From Asterella californica (taxonomy: Eukaryota > Streptophyta > Marchantiopsida > Marchantiales > Aytoniaceae), in NCBI GenBank assembly GCA_036924285.1, contig JAYKYS010000040.1, forward strand, positions 222,210-286,209: a stretch of 64,000 nucleotides of DNA, read 5' to 3'. The translations under genes and the position numbers were made by a program. Each line of letters opens with the position of its first letter. Position 1 is the first letter of the stretch. Below are positions 31,953 through 42,667 of this stretch, one piece after another. The notes under the pieces were generated by a model. It saw nothing but the letters and a program-made list of their open reading frames with translations, ran no database searches and was not told the origin of the DNA.

Positions 31953-32332
31953 GTGAGTATAGAAATTCTGCTCTCTGGAAAATTTGTACAGTCGCTGTCA
32001 ACTTTTCTGTGAATTTTATTTTCCTGTGAAACTTTCCAGTGTCTTAGATTGGCTGATAACCTATCTAAGACAAAAGAAATCATAGGAAAATGTGGTCTAG
32101 AGAGGAAGCAATGAATTTTCAAAGTTGAGGGGGTCTATTCGTGAGAGTTGAGGAATTCTGTTATCTAAAAAAAATTTACAGTCATTGTCAGATTTTCTGT
32201 GAATTTTATTTTCCTGAGAAACTTTCCAGTGTTTTAGAGTGGCTGATAAGCTATCCAGGACAAAAGAAATCATGAGAAGATGAGGTCTGAAGAGGGAGAA
32301 AGGATTTTTCAAAGTGGAGGGGGGTGACAACC
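31953..32332 (+). repeat. Leader tandem repeats of element B (188 + 192 bp, plus partial third)
   Basis: Unit 1 (31,953-32,140) and unit 2 (32,141-32,332) share TTCTGTGAATTTTATTTTCC, AAACTTTCCAGTGT and GACAAAAGAAATCAT. A partial third unit (TTCTCTGAAAATTTGTACAG) follows to about 32,400. They occupy the same leader position as in A and C. Confidence 0.8.
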
Positions 32333-32539
32333 ATGAGGGAAGTGAAAATATACAAATTTCAGTTCTCTGAAAATTTGTACAGTCATCACCATCTCTTCTG
32401 ATCAGGGAAGTTTCTGTTGAAACTTCATGATTTAGTAGCTTGGAGGTTGAGCTACTGGAGACCACAAAAATCTTGGAGAGATCTCTTACCAACTAAGAGA
32501 TATACGTTTCGGCATACAAGGAGGTCTTGAAGATACGTC

Positions 32540-32857
32540 ATGGAGAATCCAGTTCGAATGACGAGGTGGAAGAAGAGACGTTTAGGAGTTCGAACAGAGA
32601 CGGAGAAGCCCAAGTTAAGTATAGATGAGTTACGAACACGCATCTATAGCACTTGGGGTGCCCTCTTTACCCTATACGAAGAAGCTTCCGCGACCATTGG
32701 CACAGATTTGAAGAAAGTCGAGTTTAAAGCATCATTCACTATGGAGGCCACGAATGCTCCTGGTGAAATAGAGTTGGATCCTTACAAGAGTGAGTTCAAG
32801 ATGTCTGTAGTGATGAGTACAAACGAAGGTGAGGAGGATCATATCTTCGATAGTTAA
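32540..32857 (+). CDS. ORF-a of element B, 105-aa protein of unknown function
   Basis: This is an intact frame starting MENPVRMTRWKKRRLGV (basic), then KLSIDELRTRIYSTWGALFT, a central mixed region with FKASFTMEATNAPGEIELD, and an acidic end (EGEEDHIFDS). No cysteine motif, signal peptide or membrane segment is seen. The same frame is intact in C and has a single nonsense codon in A. I do not recognise the family. It is the first frame after the leader, so it is likely the first translated from full-length element RNA. Confidence 0.7.
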   Translation: MENPVRMTRWKKRRLGVRTETEKPKLSIDELRTRIYSTWGALFTLYEEASATIGTDLKKVEFKASFTMEATNAPGEIELDPYKSEFKMSVVMSTNEGEEDHIFDS

Positions 32858-32995
32858 TTTTAGACTGGATTTTATTTCGTGTATATCATGTATAATACAC
32901 GATTTCCAATATAAAGCTCGGAAGAGTTAAGAAAGTGATGTAGAATTATTTTCCTCTATGATATTTTGTCCACTTAATGGTTGAGAAGGTGCAAC

Positions 32996-33472
32996 ATGAG
33001 TGGAAATTCAAAAGATTGGAAAGTTAGACTTAGAAACCTTCCTCAAGGTTTAGATGTCATAGTAAGTGTCGGAGAAAGTTCGAGAGAGATTATCGTCGAG
33101 TTTGAAAACCCTAGTACTAAACCTCAAGTAGAATCTCCGAGGAGAAGAGTAGAAACCGACTTGTGGTGTTATTTCTGTAGAGGGTTGGGACACAAAGTAG
33201 TGAATTGTCCAACTAGAATCAGAACCGAGAGAGCTAAAAGGAAGCGGGAGTTTACTGATTTGAGTCTTCGAGTGGGTCCATCGTCACCAGCACCAATTCA
33301 TCTTCTAGGCGAAGATCCTTGTCCAAGTTGTGGAGTGGGTGATCTATCCAGAGGACACAAGTGCGTCGATGTGGCCGCCCTACTTACATCAGTAGTCGAG
33401 AAGTTGGACGAGACTCAAAGAGCTGAGACGGAGAAGTTGTCGACTTCAAAAGAGGACTCAGCTGAGTTGTGA
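32996..33472 (+). CDS. ORF-b of element B, double zinc-motif protein
   Basis: 158 codons from the Met of MSGNSKDWKVRLRNLP. An in-frame Met five codons upstream (32,981) is less likely, because element D aligns from the inner Met. The CCHC knuckle CYFCRGLGHKVVNC is at 33,167-33,208, with a basic region around it (RRRVE, RTERAKRKREF). The second motif CPSCGVGDLSRGHKC is at 33,320-33,364 and a charged helix ends the protein. Both motifs are kept with exact spacing in D. The protein is distinct from the Gag knuckle further downstream. A nucleic-acid-binding role is likely from the CCHC motif; everything beyond is unknown. Confidence 0.78.
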   Translation: MSGNSKDWKVRLRNLPQGLDVIVSVGESSREIIVEFENPSTKPQVESPRRRVETDLWCYFCRGLGHKVVNCPTRIRTERAKRKREFTDLSLRVGPSSPAPIHLLGEDPCPSCGVGDLSRGHKCVDVAALLTSVVEKLDETQRAETEKLSTSKEDSAEL

Positions 33473-33636
33473 TGGAGATCGTCATTCGGATGGTGGAGAA
33501 GGCGGTGATGCGACTCAGGCTCATGATTACCTTGGGAGAAGAGATGGCACAAGAGGTGTTGTTACAACCATTTCTTTTTATTTTACCTATGGTAGATTAT
33601 TCGCGAATGGAATTGGTGATGTTCGTGCTCTTTTAG
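33472..33636 (+). CDS. ORF-c of element B, 54-aa peptide overlapping the ORF-b stop
   Basis: The ATG at 33,472 shares its A with the TGA of ORF-b (TGATG). The peptide begins MEIVIRMVEKAVMRLRLMI, has TLGEEMAQE in the middle, and ends in a hydrophobic part with ILPMVDYSRME and a Phe/Val-rich tail, which might insert in a membrane. TAG is at 33,634-33,636. It is conserved in A, C and, more distantly, D. No known family. The gag ATG lies 49 bases downstream. Confidence 0.6.
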   Translation: MEIVIRMVEKAVMRLRLMITLGEEMAQEVLLQPFLFILPMVDYSRMELVMFVLF

Positions 33637-33684
33637 CGAGTAGTTATTGCACGAAAATTGGAAGTGTAGAAGAGTAGTTACAAG

Positions 33685-36600
33685 ATGGAGAAGTTACCAG
33701 TGTTTCATGGGAAGGACAACGAAGATGTAGAACCATTTGTACGAGACTTCAAAAGGGGTTGCATCGGAAACAACGTGAGAAGGAAGGAAGAATGGGTGTT
33801 GTTACTGCCAGAGTTTTTAGAAGATTTTGCTCTTACGTGGTATGATGACCGAGTGAAGAGCAAGACACCTGGGGCAGTTGAGGACACATGGGAGACGTTG
33901 AGTAATGCACTCATCGAAGAATTTCTTCCAGAAGAGAGTTATGAGAAGCTCATGGTGGAGCTTACTCATTTGAAGCAACGAGACGACGAGAAAGTTCGGC
34001 AATATGCCGAAAGGGTGGATAAGTTGGAGCAACGGTTTCGGACGGTCCTACGGAAGAGTGGAGACAATGTGGAGCTAACGATGGCGGGGATTGGAGCAGT
34101 GTTGACCAAGAACTTGGTGGGAGGGTTGAGGCCTTCAATTCGAACCCAGGTGAGGTACGAGAAGCCAGCAACCAAAGCGGAGGCCATCAAGATTGCGACA
34201 AATATGGAAGAGAGTTTGGATGAAGGAGATATCATCCAACCTCATCATGCTGCTCTGGTGTCGACTCCGACTCCTGGTGTAGCCACAACGATCGCACCTG
34301 CACCATCACAATTGGTGATTGCTTCAACGTCAGCTCCTACTCCAACGGTGGTGCCAAGACCGTTTGTCCCAACAACGATGTCTACTGCCACCTCTGATTT
34401 TCATGCCGAGCTGAAGAGCATCACCGATACTCTTGCGGATCTCAAGATAAACGTGGTGCAGTTACGAGAATGGAGGAACAAAGGTGGAGGAGGAGGTCAA
34501 AGAGGTTACGACAACAATCCCAACCGAGGAAATCAAGGTAACTTTGGAGGCAACCAAGGTAACTTTGGAGGAATCACTTGTTGGACGTGTGGAGGTTCTC
34601 ATTTCCAGCGAAATTGTCCTAACAACGGAGCAAGAGGTGCCGAAGCCGTCAGAATGAATGTGGGTGGAGGAAATCCATCACAAGGATGAGACAAGGGGGT
34701 GGCTACTATCGATGTCGTACGAGATCCCATCTACGAGAAAGGAGAGAGTTCAAACTCTTCTCATGCACCGGTGGAGCTTTTAGCTCAAGAAAGGAAAAGA
34801 ACTCGATTTTCTGATGAACCGGTTTTCATGGAGGAGTCAGCAAGTAGAAGTACTCGTTCGAGTAATGTTTCGAGTACACCAAGGGAGCCAAGAAGGAAGC
34901 TGGGGATGGCGGATTTCACCATTTCATCTTCCCAAGCGGGATATGATGTGGTTGAAGATGTGGGTGCTCAGAAAGCCAACATCACTGTTGGACAACTGAT
35001 CGCACTTAATCCCAGCTTACGAAGGGAACTCAGAGGAGGACTGAGTTCTAAGAGAAGCAAGAAGAAGAAACCCAAGAACAAGACATCAAAGTCTGTGGGA
35101 GTTGGTGTGGTGGATGTGCATGCTTCAGAGGTATGCACTAGGGCTTCAAAGATTGAAGTCCGGTTGAATGGTCACTACGTCTCTGACGTATTGGTGGATG
35201 GAGGATCGGCTGTCAACGCCATATCGGAGAGGTTGATGAAGAAGTTGGGGATGGAACCAACTCGCCCGGCTAGCATTGTCGTGGGGATGGCTAACAAGCA
35301 ACGGGTAAGACCTCTTGGTGTGTTAGAGAAGGTGGTCGTGTCTGTGATGGGAGTTCAAACATTAATGTCCTTTCAAGTGTTAAAGGACTCTAGTTATGAT
35401 TTGCTCCTAGGAAGGCCTTGGTTGAGAGCTGTGCGCACCACGGATAGGTGGCACAAGGGATACTTACGGATTGGGCCTAGAGATCATAGAGTGATAGTTC
35501 CTCTCTCGGGTGTTGGAGTTGTGACTTCTGACTCTGATAGACCCACTAGTGATTACTGGGAATCTGATACGGAGGATGATCAGAGTGTATCAGAAGTAGA
35601 TACCGGAGATTCTTATGATCAAGAATCCTCGTCTGAGGACGAAGGATTTGGTCGAGATGAATCATTACATCAGCTTAGTGCTATTGACTTGTTGCCTCGA
35701 CCAGCAGTGGAGAAAGATCCTGACAAAGAAGAGTTGAGTGAGGCAGAGATTGTGAGAAGACTCTCTACCCTGAAGTTTGGTATTAATGTCACTCAAGAGG
35801 AGAAAGGTAGATTCCTAGATATATTTCGAAAATATATCCATGTGTTTGCTTTCAGCTACAAGGATTTGAAGGAGGTGACTCTCGAGACTCATCGAATCGA
35901 ATTGGAGGAGAACGCAAGATCAGTTCGACAGAAGCAGAGAAGGGTCAATCCTACAACAGCAATGATGGTCAAGGAGGAGATAGACAAGTTGAGGGAGGCG
36001 AGTTTCATCTATGAGGTGGAGAACTCAGAATGGGTTTCACCCATTGTGATTGTCAAGAAGAAGAATGGTAAGCTGCGAGTGTGCATAGACTATAAGAAGC
36101 TGAATGCAGTTACCAAGAAGGATTATTATCCTCTACCATTTATAGATGAGATTTTGGAGGAAGTTGCTGGTCATGAGTGGTACAGCTTTGGTGATGGTTA
36201 TAGTGGGTATAACCAAATCAAGATAGCACAGGAGTACCAACAGTTGACTACTTTCACTACTCCTTGGGGAACGTTTGCATTTCGGGTGATGCCATTCGGA
36301 TTGTGTAATGCTCCGGCCACGTTTCAAAGGTTCATGAACAAGGTGTTTGAACCATTCATAGGGAAGTTTGTTCGGGATTTCATTGACGATTTCTGTGTGT
36401 ACGGACGAAAAGAGGACCACTTTGATCATGTGATCAAAGTTTTGCAGCGATTGGAGCAAGCCAACGCTTCTCTAAATCCAGAGAAGTGCATCTTTGGCTG
36501 CGAAGAAGGTCTGCTGTTAGAGCACATCATTTCCAAGAATGGGATTGCGGTAGATCCTGAGAAGGTGAAGAAGATTGTGGATCTTCCATTTCCGATCAAC

Positions 36601-38571
36601 TTGACAAAGTTGAGGCAGTTTCTTGGCATGGTTGGATATTATCGTAGGTTTGTCTTTTCCTTCTCAAACAAAGCAATAGCTTTAACTATGTACATGAAGA
36701 AGGGAGTTGATTTTGACTTGATAGTGCATGATCAGAAGGCAAAGGAAGCATTTGAGGAGCTGAAAAAGGCATTGGTGACAGCTCCTATACTTGCTAAACC
36801 TGAGTGGAGTAAAGCATTTATTCTGTATACGGATGCCTCCAATGTAGCAATCGGATGTACATTAAGTCAGCTAGATGGAGATGGGCATGATCATCCTATA
36901 GCTTATGCTAGTAGGCAGATGGTTCCAGCGGAGAAGAATTACTCCGTGACTGAACGAGAAGGATTAGCGGTGATCTTTGGATTGAAGAAATTCCGACATT
37001 ACTTGCTAGGAGGGAAATTTTCCATAGTCACAGATCACAAGGCTTTAAAGTATATCTTTAATAAGCCTAATGCCGAAGGTCGTATTGCTCGTTGGAAGAT
37101 CCTTCTAACAGAATACGATTATGTGATCGAAGATAGACCAGGGAAAAAGCATGCGAATGCTGATCTTTTGTCGAGGGCTTATGATGATGAGGGAGAAGAA
37201 TCATTTGACGATTCGTTTCCAGACGAGCATCTGATGACCATCACAAGCATTGAGGAGATACCGGACGAGTATAAGGAAATCTGGAGTTTCCTTGCAGATG
37301 GCTCTTTTCCGGAAGGTATGCATACCCGAGAACGTAACGCGTTGATCAAGAGATGCAAACCTTACACCATGGTAGAGGGAATTCTGTTTCATCAAGGAGC
37401 AGATGGGTTACTAAGGAGAGCAGTTGGTCAGAAGGAGGCATTCAAGCTAATGCACGAGTTTCACGACGGAACTGTTTGCGGAGGTCACTTTGCTGGTAAG
37501 ATAACAGCCTTCAAGATTTTGGATGCGGGTTACCACTGGAGAGGGATTTTCAAAGAGTGTTTAGACTATTGCAAAACTTGCGACGTATGTCAAGCATTTG
37601 CTCTGAAGTCTACTAGAACACCTCCGTTAAGATCAATTCCCGTGTTAGGACCATTTGAGAAGTGGGGTATTGACTTTGTAGGTCCTCTTAATAAGACACC
37701 TCGAGGCAATAGATACATTGTAGTCGCCACTGACTATTGTACCAAGTGGGTAGAGGCTAGACCTTTGAGAGAGACCAATGAAACAGAAGTCGGTAGATTC
37801 CTATGGGAGAGGATCATCACGAGATTTGGATGTCCGTTAGAGTTGGTCTCAGATAGAGGAGGAGAGTTTGTAGGGAGCATGACTACTGCTATGCTACAAC
37901 ACTTTTCTATCAAGCCACGAGTAACGACCTCATACAAACCAAATGCTAATGGTCTTGCGGAGAAGACCAATCTTACACTTTGTATGATGCTCGCCAAAGA
38001 TGCTGGTGTTGAGACTGCGAAACATACTTGGGATAAGAGGCTACATGCCATCTTATGGGAGTATCGAACGACAACAAAGACTTCTACTGGGTACTCCCCA
38101 TTTCGACTGGTTTATGGAGTGGAGTCCAAGTTGCCGATCCAATTTGAATTGGATACTTTTCAAACTATTCAACGAAAGTTGAAGAGGTCGAGAGGAGAAG
38201 ACGTGGTCAGATCAAGAAGGGAGCAACTCATGGAGTTGGAAGAGACCCGAGCGGTAGCAATGATCCGGATGGAACGAGCTCAGGCGTATCAAAAGAAGAG
38301 TTACGACAAACGGTTGGGCAAGAGGGAGGTAAAACCTTTTCAAGTCGGAGATTGGGTTATGTTGTATGATGCTATCAGATTCAAGAGGGCTAGGAAGAAG
38401 TTTCTTCCGAGATATTTTGGTCCTTTTGTTGTAGATAAGGTGTGGAGCAACTTCACATATGACCTTCAGGAGCTGGGAGGAAGGAGATTCGATCGGGTCA
38501 ACCATGACAAGTTGAAGTTGTTTCATCGACGGAAGTTCTCTCTTCACTCCGAGGACGGAGCGAAAATTTAG
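33685..38571 (+). pseudogene. gag-pol: Gag-Pol polyprotein of element B, one nonsense codon
   Basis: A single frame spans 1,628 codons without frameshift, broken only by TGA at 34,687-34,689 (CGA in A). Gag: capsid core from ATG 33,685, glycine-rich GGGGGQRGYDNN, and knuckle CWTCGGSHFQRNC at 34,579-34,617. Pol: protease DGGS at 35,197-35,208, RT with FIDD at 36,379-36,390, RNase H TDAS from 36,829 and ADLLSR near 37,158. Integrase has the HHCC region 37,453-37,590 (CKTCDVC), catalytic Asp 37,672, Asp 37,852 and Glu 37,960 (35 residues between the last two, the usual D-35-E), and GPF near 38,411. No chromodomain. The family encodes Gag and Pol as one product, as many plant gypsy elements do. 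Confidence 0.93.
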
Positions 38572-38572
38572 T

Positions 38573-38584
38573 CCGGGGGTAAAA
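38573..38584 (+). promoter_or_regulatory. Polypurine tract of element B
   Basis: CCGGGGGTAAAA lies directly before the 3' LTR and just after the pol stop; it is the same as in A. Confidence 0.8.
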
Positions 38585-39494
38585 TGTAACGACCTATGTT
38601 ACACATAGGAAGTTTGTCTATTAGTAAGGTGTTTAGTTGTAACTAAGTGTTGAGAATGTTTATTTGCTGCCAAAGTACTTTTAGGAGATATCAAGTTAGT
38701 CATGACTAGCTAAAAGTTAGTTATGGTTAAACTTAGCTATACTTTTGGCAGAATTCAGATATTTGCTAAAGAGTGAGCACTACTATCTTGTCATCTTGTC
38801 TAAAAGGTAGAAAGGGGGTGGAAAGTATCCCTTATCTCCTTTTTGACTTGATATTAGTGGTTGGATTGTGGACTTTGTGGGCATTAAAAACAAGAAGAGA
38901 TTCCACATGTTTCCTTTTTAGTGGGTCCTAGTGTAGAGGGGGGGTGGAAATTCGAGATTCCTTGAGAATATTCCAGAATCCTTCTAGAAGTTGTTGACTT
39001 TGAAGGAATAAGCCCATGTGAAAAGGTAAAAAGCCCATGTGATCAATGCTTTTACCTTAAGTAATATCTTAGTAAAACCCGGTAAAAGTAGTTACGGCTG
39101 AGTTACCGGCGGGTACCAAAGTAAAAACCTAGAATGTATAAATAGAGGAGTAGAGAAGAGCTCATCATCCTTGTTTTCACATTGTCGTAATGACAACTTG
39201 AGTAATATAGAGAGTGTGGGACATTTTTAGCATGTGAGAACTTGAGAGACGTCGTTAGAATGGAGGATTTTAGTGGATGAGATTATGGAGATTTTAGTTG
39301 ATAAGTTTGTGGGTGTATGAATGAGAGTGAACTTAGCATTTTTCCCTTCAAGATTCATGGTGTGCTTCCATCAAAGCCATCAGAGGTGACCCCTGAGTGA
39401 GAGACAGGCCCGACAGTTGCAGATTCGTGGATGACGATCGTGGAGGTTGAGAGATAGGGGGGTAGTTGATCGTTAGGACCGCGGAGGGTTTACA
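38585..39494 (+). repeat. 3' LTR of element B (910 bp)
   Basis: It matches the 5' LTR except for a 6-bp deletion (GGATTGTGGAC versus GGATTAAAGTTGTGGAC) and a few substitutions. TATA box at 39,137-39,144. It is followed by the target copy GTAT. Confidence 0.95.
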
Positions 39495-39854
39495 GTATTG
39501 AACTGCTAGACTGTCAGTTCCAAGAAATGATTACAGTACCTAATTAATTCATATTTGGATGTACTTTGGATCATACAACTCTCTCACTAATGCAACCCGA
39601 AGAAATAATATCCGATATGATATCTTATCCTAAAGTATACCAGACTATGTTGTTTTCCTTGTCCGATTTTACTACATTAGTTGTCCGGAACATTTTTGGA
39701 CTTCTTCCATATTCCGTATTGATTTAAGCTCAGTATTCAAATCTGAATGATCACTTAATCAAGTGATATCCTGATTTACATATATTCTTCCGGATAGTCA
39801 TCCTGAATAACTACTTCTAACTTTACATTTGACTTCAACTTGTACTCTAGAAAG
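39495..39854. other. Flank of B, possibly LTR of the copia relict
   Basis: No coding support. It leads into a copia-type primer site near 39,855, so it may be LTR sequence split by B, but no matching second LTR was found. Confidence 0.3.
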
Positions 39855-41950
39855 CGGTTTCAGACCGTGATCAATCTCAATATCTATGAGGAGACATGTA
39901 AGCAGTAGAATTGTGTGGTTTGTAGATAGAATAGAAGTTCTAGTTTTCACTCATGGCAAGCAAAATCAACATAGAAGATGTGGGGCACATCGCACATCTC
40001 TAAGTTCAGTGGAGGAAATTTCCAAATGTGAAAATTTCAGATGCAGATACTTCTTGCAGCAAAGGAACGTGTGGAGGTAACTGAAGGCACTGAGACTTTA
40101 GCAGCAGCGACCAAGAGGAGAGCTGATGAAGTGAGAGAGTGGAGCAGTAAGAACAATGTAGCCAAGCTTTGTATTTGTGCCGCTCTTGATCATAAAGTTC
40201 TGCAGAAGCTGTTCAACTGCAGAATAGCTCATGAAATATGGAGTAGGCTCAGCTCCTTTCATGAGCAAAGTGTCTCCGAGAACAAAAACATTCGTCAGCA
40301 AAAATTCTTTGAGTATAGATGACCGCTTAGCGATGACATTGCCAATCATATCAACAAGTTTGAAGCAAGACGACTTGAGAGAAGCTATCTTAGATTCTAC
40401 CATCATCATGAAGATAATCTGTAGCTTATCATCAAGTTAAATATATGTCTCCGCCTCTTGGGATAGTATTTCTGATGATGAGCAAACCATTGAGAAACTT
40501 ACTACAAGATTGTTGAAAGAAGAAATGATTAACATGTGTTGCTCGTAACACAAATGATCGGATCTCTACTCAAGCATTCTTCGAGCAAGACAAACATGAA
40601 GTGAAGAAAACTAGTAATCACGGAAAAAAAGTATCCAGGAGCTCAAGAAGAGGACCAAGTGTCGTGCATGTAACAAAAAAAGACATTGATAATGAAAATA
40701 TCCGATGGACGAAAGGACCAAAAGGAAGGGAAGACATACATTACCAAGAGCAATACCAAGAAAACAAACATTCTCAGTTCTAAGAGCTGGGCATTTGTGA
40801 CAACGGAGTACTCGACTAATTCAAATCCCGAAGAGTGGCATGTTGATGGAGGAACAACTGATCATATGATTGATCATAGAGAATGATTTCATAGATAGAA
40901 ATCAGTACCACATGGAACTTGGTTGGTGTACATAGCTGATAATCGATACGGGTAGAAGGAATGGAGAAATCCAAAATCTTTGTCAAGTTGGAAACGTACT
41001 TTGACCGTTGTGTTAGAGAATGTGTTGTATATCTATGAGATGAGAAAAATATCTATTCTCAATAAGACAAGCTGTAGATAAAGGAGTGGATACACTTTAC
41101 AAAAGAAAGGATGCAAGATGTTGAAGAATGGCATGGAGGTGATAGGAGTAGTTCGAGAGAAGAAGCTATATTGACTCAAATTCCGTGTGGTTGTGGGTAG
41201 CCATGCAAATATTGTCACTTCAAATTATTCAAGGTCAATAGCAAATAATCTTTTGTTATGGCACTAGAGCATGAGCCATGTTAACTTGACGATGATCAAG
41301 AATATGTCAAGAGATCATACGATAGAAGGACTACTAAGAAATCTGACAAAAATAGCAGATGCATTCTATGAAAGATGTGTTCTCAACCAACAACATCGAC
41401 ACTCTTTCAATAACTCAATAGCACAGTTAAAGCTGAAAATACTGGAGTGGTTTTTCATTCAGACGTGTGTGGTCCGATGAGTGCAACATCTTTGGTTGAT
41501 GTCAGGTACTTTGTGTTTTTCAAGGTTGACCACAAGGGTTATCATTTTATTTACTTCATCGAGAATAAATCTGAAGTTTTGACTGTTTTAAAAGTCTGAA
41601 GAAGCAAGTACTCACTAAAATTGATGTCAAGTTCCAAAGAGTCCATAGTGATCGAGGTGGTGAGTAGATGAGTAAGAAATTTGCAACATATCTTCATGAC
41701 TGAGGCATCGCATATGAACTGACTGCAGCATACTCACTGAAGTAGAACGGAAGAATGAGAGATACAACCACATGATTGTAGAAGTTGTCAGAAGCATGCT
41801 ACTCCCAAGTTATCTATTGAATTTTGGATGGAAGCTGTTAATACGGTAGTGTATGTTCTAAATCGTGTCGTAATATGTCTTGAAGGGAAGACTTCGTACG
41901 AATCTTAGAGAGGACATAAATCTTTAGTTGCTCACTTGCTTGTCTCCATG
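39855..41950 (+). pseudogene. Ty1/copia relict J (gag, protease, integrase pieces)
   Basis: A degraded primer site CGGTTTCAGACC (compare the common copia TGGTATCAGAGC) stands at 39,855-39,866. Gag-like sequence starts near 40,020: MQILLAAKERVEVTEGTE at 40,041, then HEIWSRLSSFHEQS. The protease signature WHVDGGTTDHMIDH is at about 40,835-40,876. Integrase words FFKVDHKGYHFIYFIE lie near 41,515-41,570 and HSDRGGE at about 41,645. Stops are frequent and RT/RNase H are missing. It is an old insertion, different from copia H in sequence. Confidence 0.7.
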
Positions 41951-42660
41951 TCCAACATAATCCAACATAATCCAATCCACATGTGATCTCCTTCTATGCG
42001 TAGATGAAGACTCCTTGATTGCATAAGCACCAAGAACAACAAGTTTGAAGAAAAAGCACCCTTAGATCGCAAGTGAATAGAAAATGATGAAAACCTTCTC
42101 TTGCGAGCAAATCTCTCTCAGATCTCTCAAATTGCTTGATGAAACTTAATAACATCTTCAATTTACTGAAGAACTTGATGTTTTGATCTTGATAGATCCA
42201 AGTAGAGTAAGTTGGACTCTAGAACAATATGAACGGTCCAACTCTCTTTTGCATGCAACTGAAGCACTCCAATCTTTCCTCCTTACGTCTCAATTTTTGC
42301 CAAAATAAACAGCATCATCCGTCGCTTCACATGCAAACCCAATGACACCTTACGTGCATGCATTGGACCTTCTAATCTCCCAAAACGTCCATCGACAGAT
42401 CAGATATACAAGCGAACTCCTTAAGCACCCTCTCGTGTCAATTTTCACAATACGTGAACTTTTCAGAATATGATTAAGCAGTCCCCTTACTCTCTTAGTA
42501 TAACGTCCCAACTCAATCAGCACAGACAAGCTAAGGCCTTGTTTATTTTTCCATCTCTTGTCATCATTGAGTATAGAAATGAGCTAGATGAAGTGCCTAG
42601 GGGAACCTTATAATGAGCTCTATCACTTGGTGCTTTGAGAATGTAGATCTGAAAGTAGAT
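41951..42660. other. Unassigned stretch
   Basis: No frame or motif I can support. A short repeat CCAACATAATCCAACATAAT occurs near 41,954. Confidence 0.4.
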
Positions 42661-42667
42661 AAAAAAT

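Larger units (their letters stand above)
30737..39494 (+). mobile_element. Ty3/gypsy element B, full length 8,758 bp
   Basis: This is a complete plus-strand element of the same family as A, almost the same in sequence, flanked by GTAT on both sides (30,733-30,736; 39,495-39,498). Order: 5' LTR, tRNA-Glu primer site, leader repeats, ORF-a, ORF-b, ORF-c, one gag-pol frame, purine tract, 3' LTR. The LTRs differ by a 6-bp deletion in the 3' copy and a few substitutions, so B is somewhat older than A. One TGA at 34,687-34,689 interrupts Gag-Pol; ORF-a, -b and -c are intact. It is the best-preserved copy in the window. Confidence 0.96.

Noticed and set aside
31953..32400. CRISPR-like array in the gypsy leader
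   Set aside because: Units of about 190 bp in tandem without short regular repeats and unique spacers, in a eukaryotic retroelement.
31865..32492. Minus-strand frames in the leader of B (and mirrored ones in A and C)
   Set aside because: They repeat because the leader units repeat; they have no start conservation and no homology to proteins I know.
38400..38571. Chromodomain at the end of integrase
   Set aside because: The protein ends soon after the GPF module without the aromatic residues of a chromodomain.
38572..38584. Envelope-like gene after pol in A/B/C
   Set aside because: Pol is followed directly by the purine tract and LTR; there is no room.
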